DNA from: Geobacillus thermoleovorans
GTDB taxonomy: Bacteria > Bacillota > Bacilli > Bacillales > Anoxybacillaceae
Direction: 5' to 3'
DNA: 64,000 bases
Assembly (NCBI RefSeq): GCF_001610955.1
Contig: NZ_CP014335.1
Coordinates: 2,923,001-2,987,000, forward strand
Shown here: piece after piece, positions 62,812 to 64,000 of the stretch
Position numbering within the stretch: the stretch's first letter is position 1
How the letters are laid out: the number at the start of each line of letters is the position of its first letter
Notes under the pieces: generated by a model
Database searches by the model: none
Told to the model about the DNA's origin: nothing
What the model saw: the letters and a program-made list of their open reading frames with translations, nothing else
Made by a program: the position numbers and the translations under genes

Positions 62812-64000
62812 TCATCCCGCGCAGCACGACAGTTTCGAAACGTCTCGGTCAAACGTAAGCGCCGCCAGCTTCAGCCCCTCCGCCATCGTTAAATACGGGG
62901 CCAACGTTCGGCGAAGGTCGTCGATCGTTAATCCGAATTGAATCGCCAACGCTGCGGCGTAAATGACCTCGCCGGCATTGTCCGCGACGATGTGGGCGCC
63001 TAGCAGCTTGCCCGTATGGGCCTCAGCGACAAGTTTAAACACCCCCGTCGTTTCCCGGTTGACGATGGCGCGCGGCACCGCCTCAAGCGGCAGGACGGAC
63101 GTTTTCACGTCATACCCGTTTTCTTTCGCCCGCTGCTCGGTCAAACCGACGGTGGCGATGGCCGGATGGGTGAACGTCACCGCCGGAACGACGGCCGTAT
63201 CCCAGCGCTTGTTCAGCCCGCCGACGGCATTGGCCGCGGCAACGGCTCCCTGATAGGCCGCGACATAGACGAACTGCGGGCCGAGCGTGACATCGCCTGC
63301 CGCATAAATCGACGGGTTCGTCGTCCGTGTGTATTCGTCGATCAAAATTTCCCCGCGCTCCCCGACTTCCACGCCGGCTGCCGGCAAGTTCAACGCCGCC
63401 GTATTCGGCGTTCTCCCGGCAGCCACGAGCAATTCGTCCGCTTCGATGACCCGGGTGCGGCCGTCTACATTCACATACACTTTTTTCGTATTCCCGTCTT
63501 GTTCGACCCGTTCAAACGAAGCGCCGGTGATGACGCGGATGCCTTGTTCCGCGAGGGCCCGCGTCACCGCTTCGGAAATTTCCGGCTCATATTCTTTCAA
63601 CAGGCGCGGGCTTCGCTGCATCAACGTCACCTCGGAGCCGAGATGATGGAACAGCTGTCCCAACTCCATCCCGATGTAGCCAGCGCCAATGACCGCGAGC
63701 CGCTTCGGCACTTTTTTCAGTTCAAGCAAGGTCGTGCTGGTCAAGTAGTCGACATCATGAAGCCCCGGAATATCCGGCACGGCCGGGGAAGCGCCTGTCG
63801 CGATCAAAAACCGTTTCGCCGACAGCGTTTGGCCGTTCACTTCAATCGTTTGGCGCCCAACAAATCGGGCTTCCCCTTGGATGAAATCGAACCCATACTC
63901 TCCGATCAAGTCCGCATATTTCGCTTGGCGAAGCTGCTCGACCAGTTCATTTTTTTGCTTCACTAACGGCGCCAAATCAACCGGACCAGCGGATGTATGC
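62812..64000 (-). CDS. merA: Mercuric reductase, C-terminal part (5' end beyond window)
   Basis: 395 residues are visible, in frame to the window edge. Features: NAD-binding [41 protein letters not shown] with FAD contacts, the dimerisation domain, and the terminal vicinal cysteines KLSCCAG that pass Hg(II) to the active site. The N-terminal FAD domain with the catalytic CxxxxC and any HMA domain are missing only because of the window. It reduces Hg(II) to volatile Hg(0) with NADPH. Confidence 0.95.
   Translation of the reverse strand, partial: HTSAGPVDLAPLVKQKNELVEQLRQAKYADLIGEYGFDFIQGEARFVGRQTIEVNGQTLSAKRFLIATGASPAVPDIPGLHDVDYLTSTTLLELKKVPKRLAVIGAGYIGMELGQLFHHLGSEVTLMQRSPRLLKEYEPEISEAVTRALAEQGIRVITGASFERVEQDGNTKKVYVNVDGRTRVIEADELLVAAGRTPNTAALNLPAAGVEVGERGEILIDEYTRTTNPSIYAAGDVTLGPQFVYVAAYQGAVAAANAVGGLNKRWDTAVVPAVTFTHPAIATVGLTEQRAKENGYDVKTSVLPLEAVPRAIVNRETTGVFKLVAEAHTGKLLGAHIVADNAGEVIYAAALAIQFGLTIDDLRRTLAPYLTMAEGLKLAALTFDRDVSKLSCCAG

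Overview
The window reads as chromosomal DNA of a thermophilic bacillus, most probably Geobacillus (stearothermophilus / kaustophilus / thermoleovorans group). The evidence is the high GC for a Firmicute, two esterases matching my memory of G. stearothermophilus Est30 and Est55, the tmRNA tag GKQNYALAA, and a gene order that largely follows one arc of the Bacillus subtilis chromosome. These are recognitions from memory; no database search was run.

Layout. 1-6.6 kb: 3' part of a 4-hydroxyphenylacetate hydroxylase gene with a divergent LysR regulator, manganese catalase with a DUF2642 protein, a PepSY membrane protein and a LuxR-type regulator. 6.7-8.4 kb: a DUF6230/DUF6114 pair and a Staygreen-family protein. 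8.7-13.5 kb: ssrA, smpB, rnr, est30, secG. 14-16.3 kb: Est55-type carboxylesterase and a decayed IS4-type transposase. 16.3-24.4 kb: the glycolytic operon cggR-gap-pgk-tpiA-gpmI-eno, preceded by a glutaredoxin gene and sigL. 24.5-25.4 kb: a graveyard of phage, IS and integrase fragments next to tRNA-Arg. 25.6-33 kb: clpP, then crh-whiA-yvcK-rapZ-yvcI-trxB and a TPR protein. 33-40.3 kb: the complete histidine operon hisZGDBHAFI. 40.8-45.9 kb: hprK-lgt-yvoD-ppaX-yvoF plus two small membrane proteins. 46-53 kb: uvrBA, csbA, minJ, racA. 53-57.6 kb: a YkoS/YkoT-like pair and ctpB. 58-60.5 kb: a pirin gene split by an IS200/IS605 element. 60.9-62 kb: a c-di-GMP-I riboswitch and a secreted Ca-binding-repeat protein. 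62-64 kb: merR and the 3' part of merA.

How the genes fit together. The cggR-eno operon encodes lower glycolysis; sigL, crh and hprK are regulators of carbon metabolism. ssrA/smpB/rnr form the ribosome-rescue and RNA-decay unit, and ClpP would degrade tagged proteins. minJ, racA and csbA are division, sporulation and stress functions.

Most notable observations: (1) CggR is cut down to its DNA-binding domain while its operator is fully preserved; (2) two long inverted, strongly structured elements flank hisZG; (3) an IS605 element with base-exact ends (TTAC / TCAA) sits in a pirin gene that can be reassembled in frame; (4) a c-di-GMP riboswitch has an upstream arm perfectly complementary to the Shine-Dalgarno region of a secreted protein gene; (5) matching scars lie beside tmRNA and tRNA-Arg, suggesting two vanished integrative elements.
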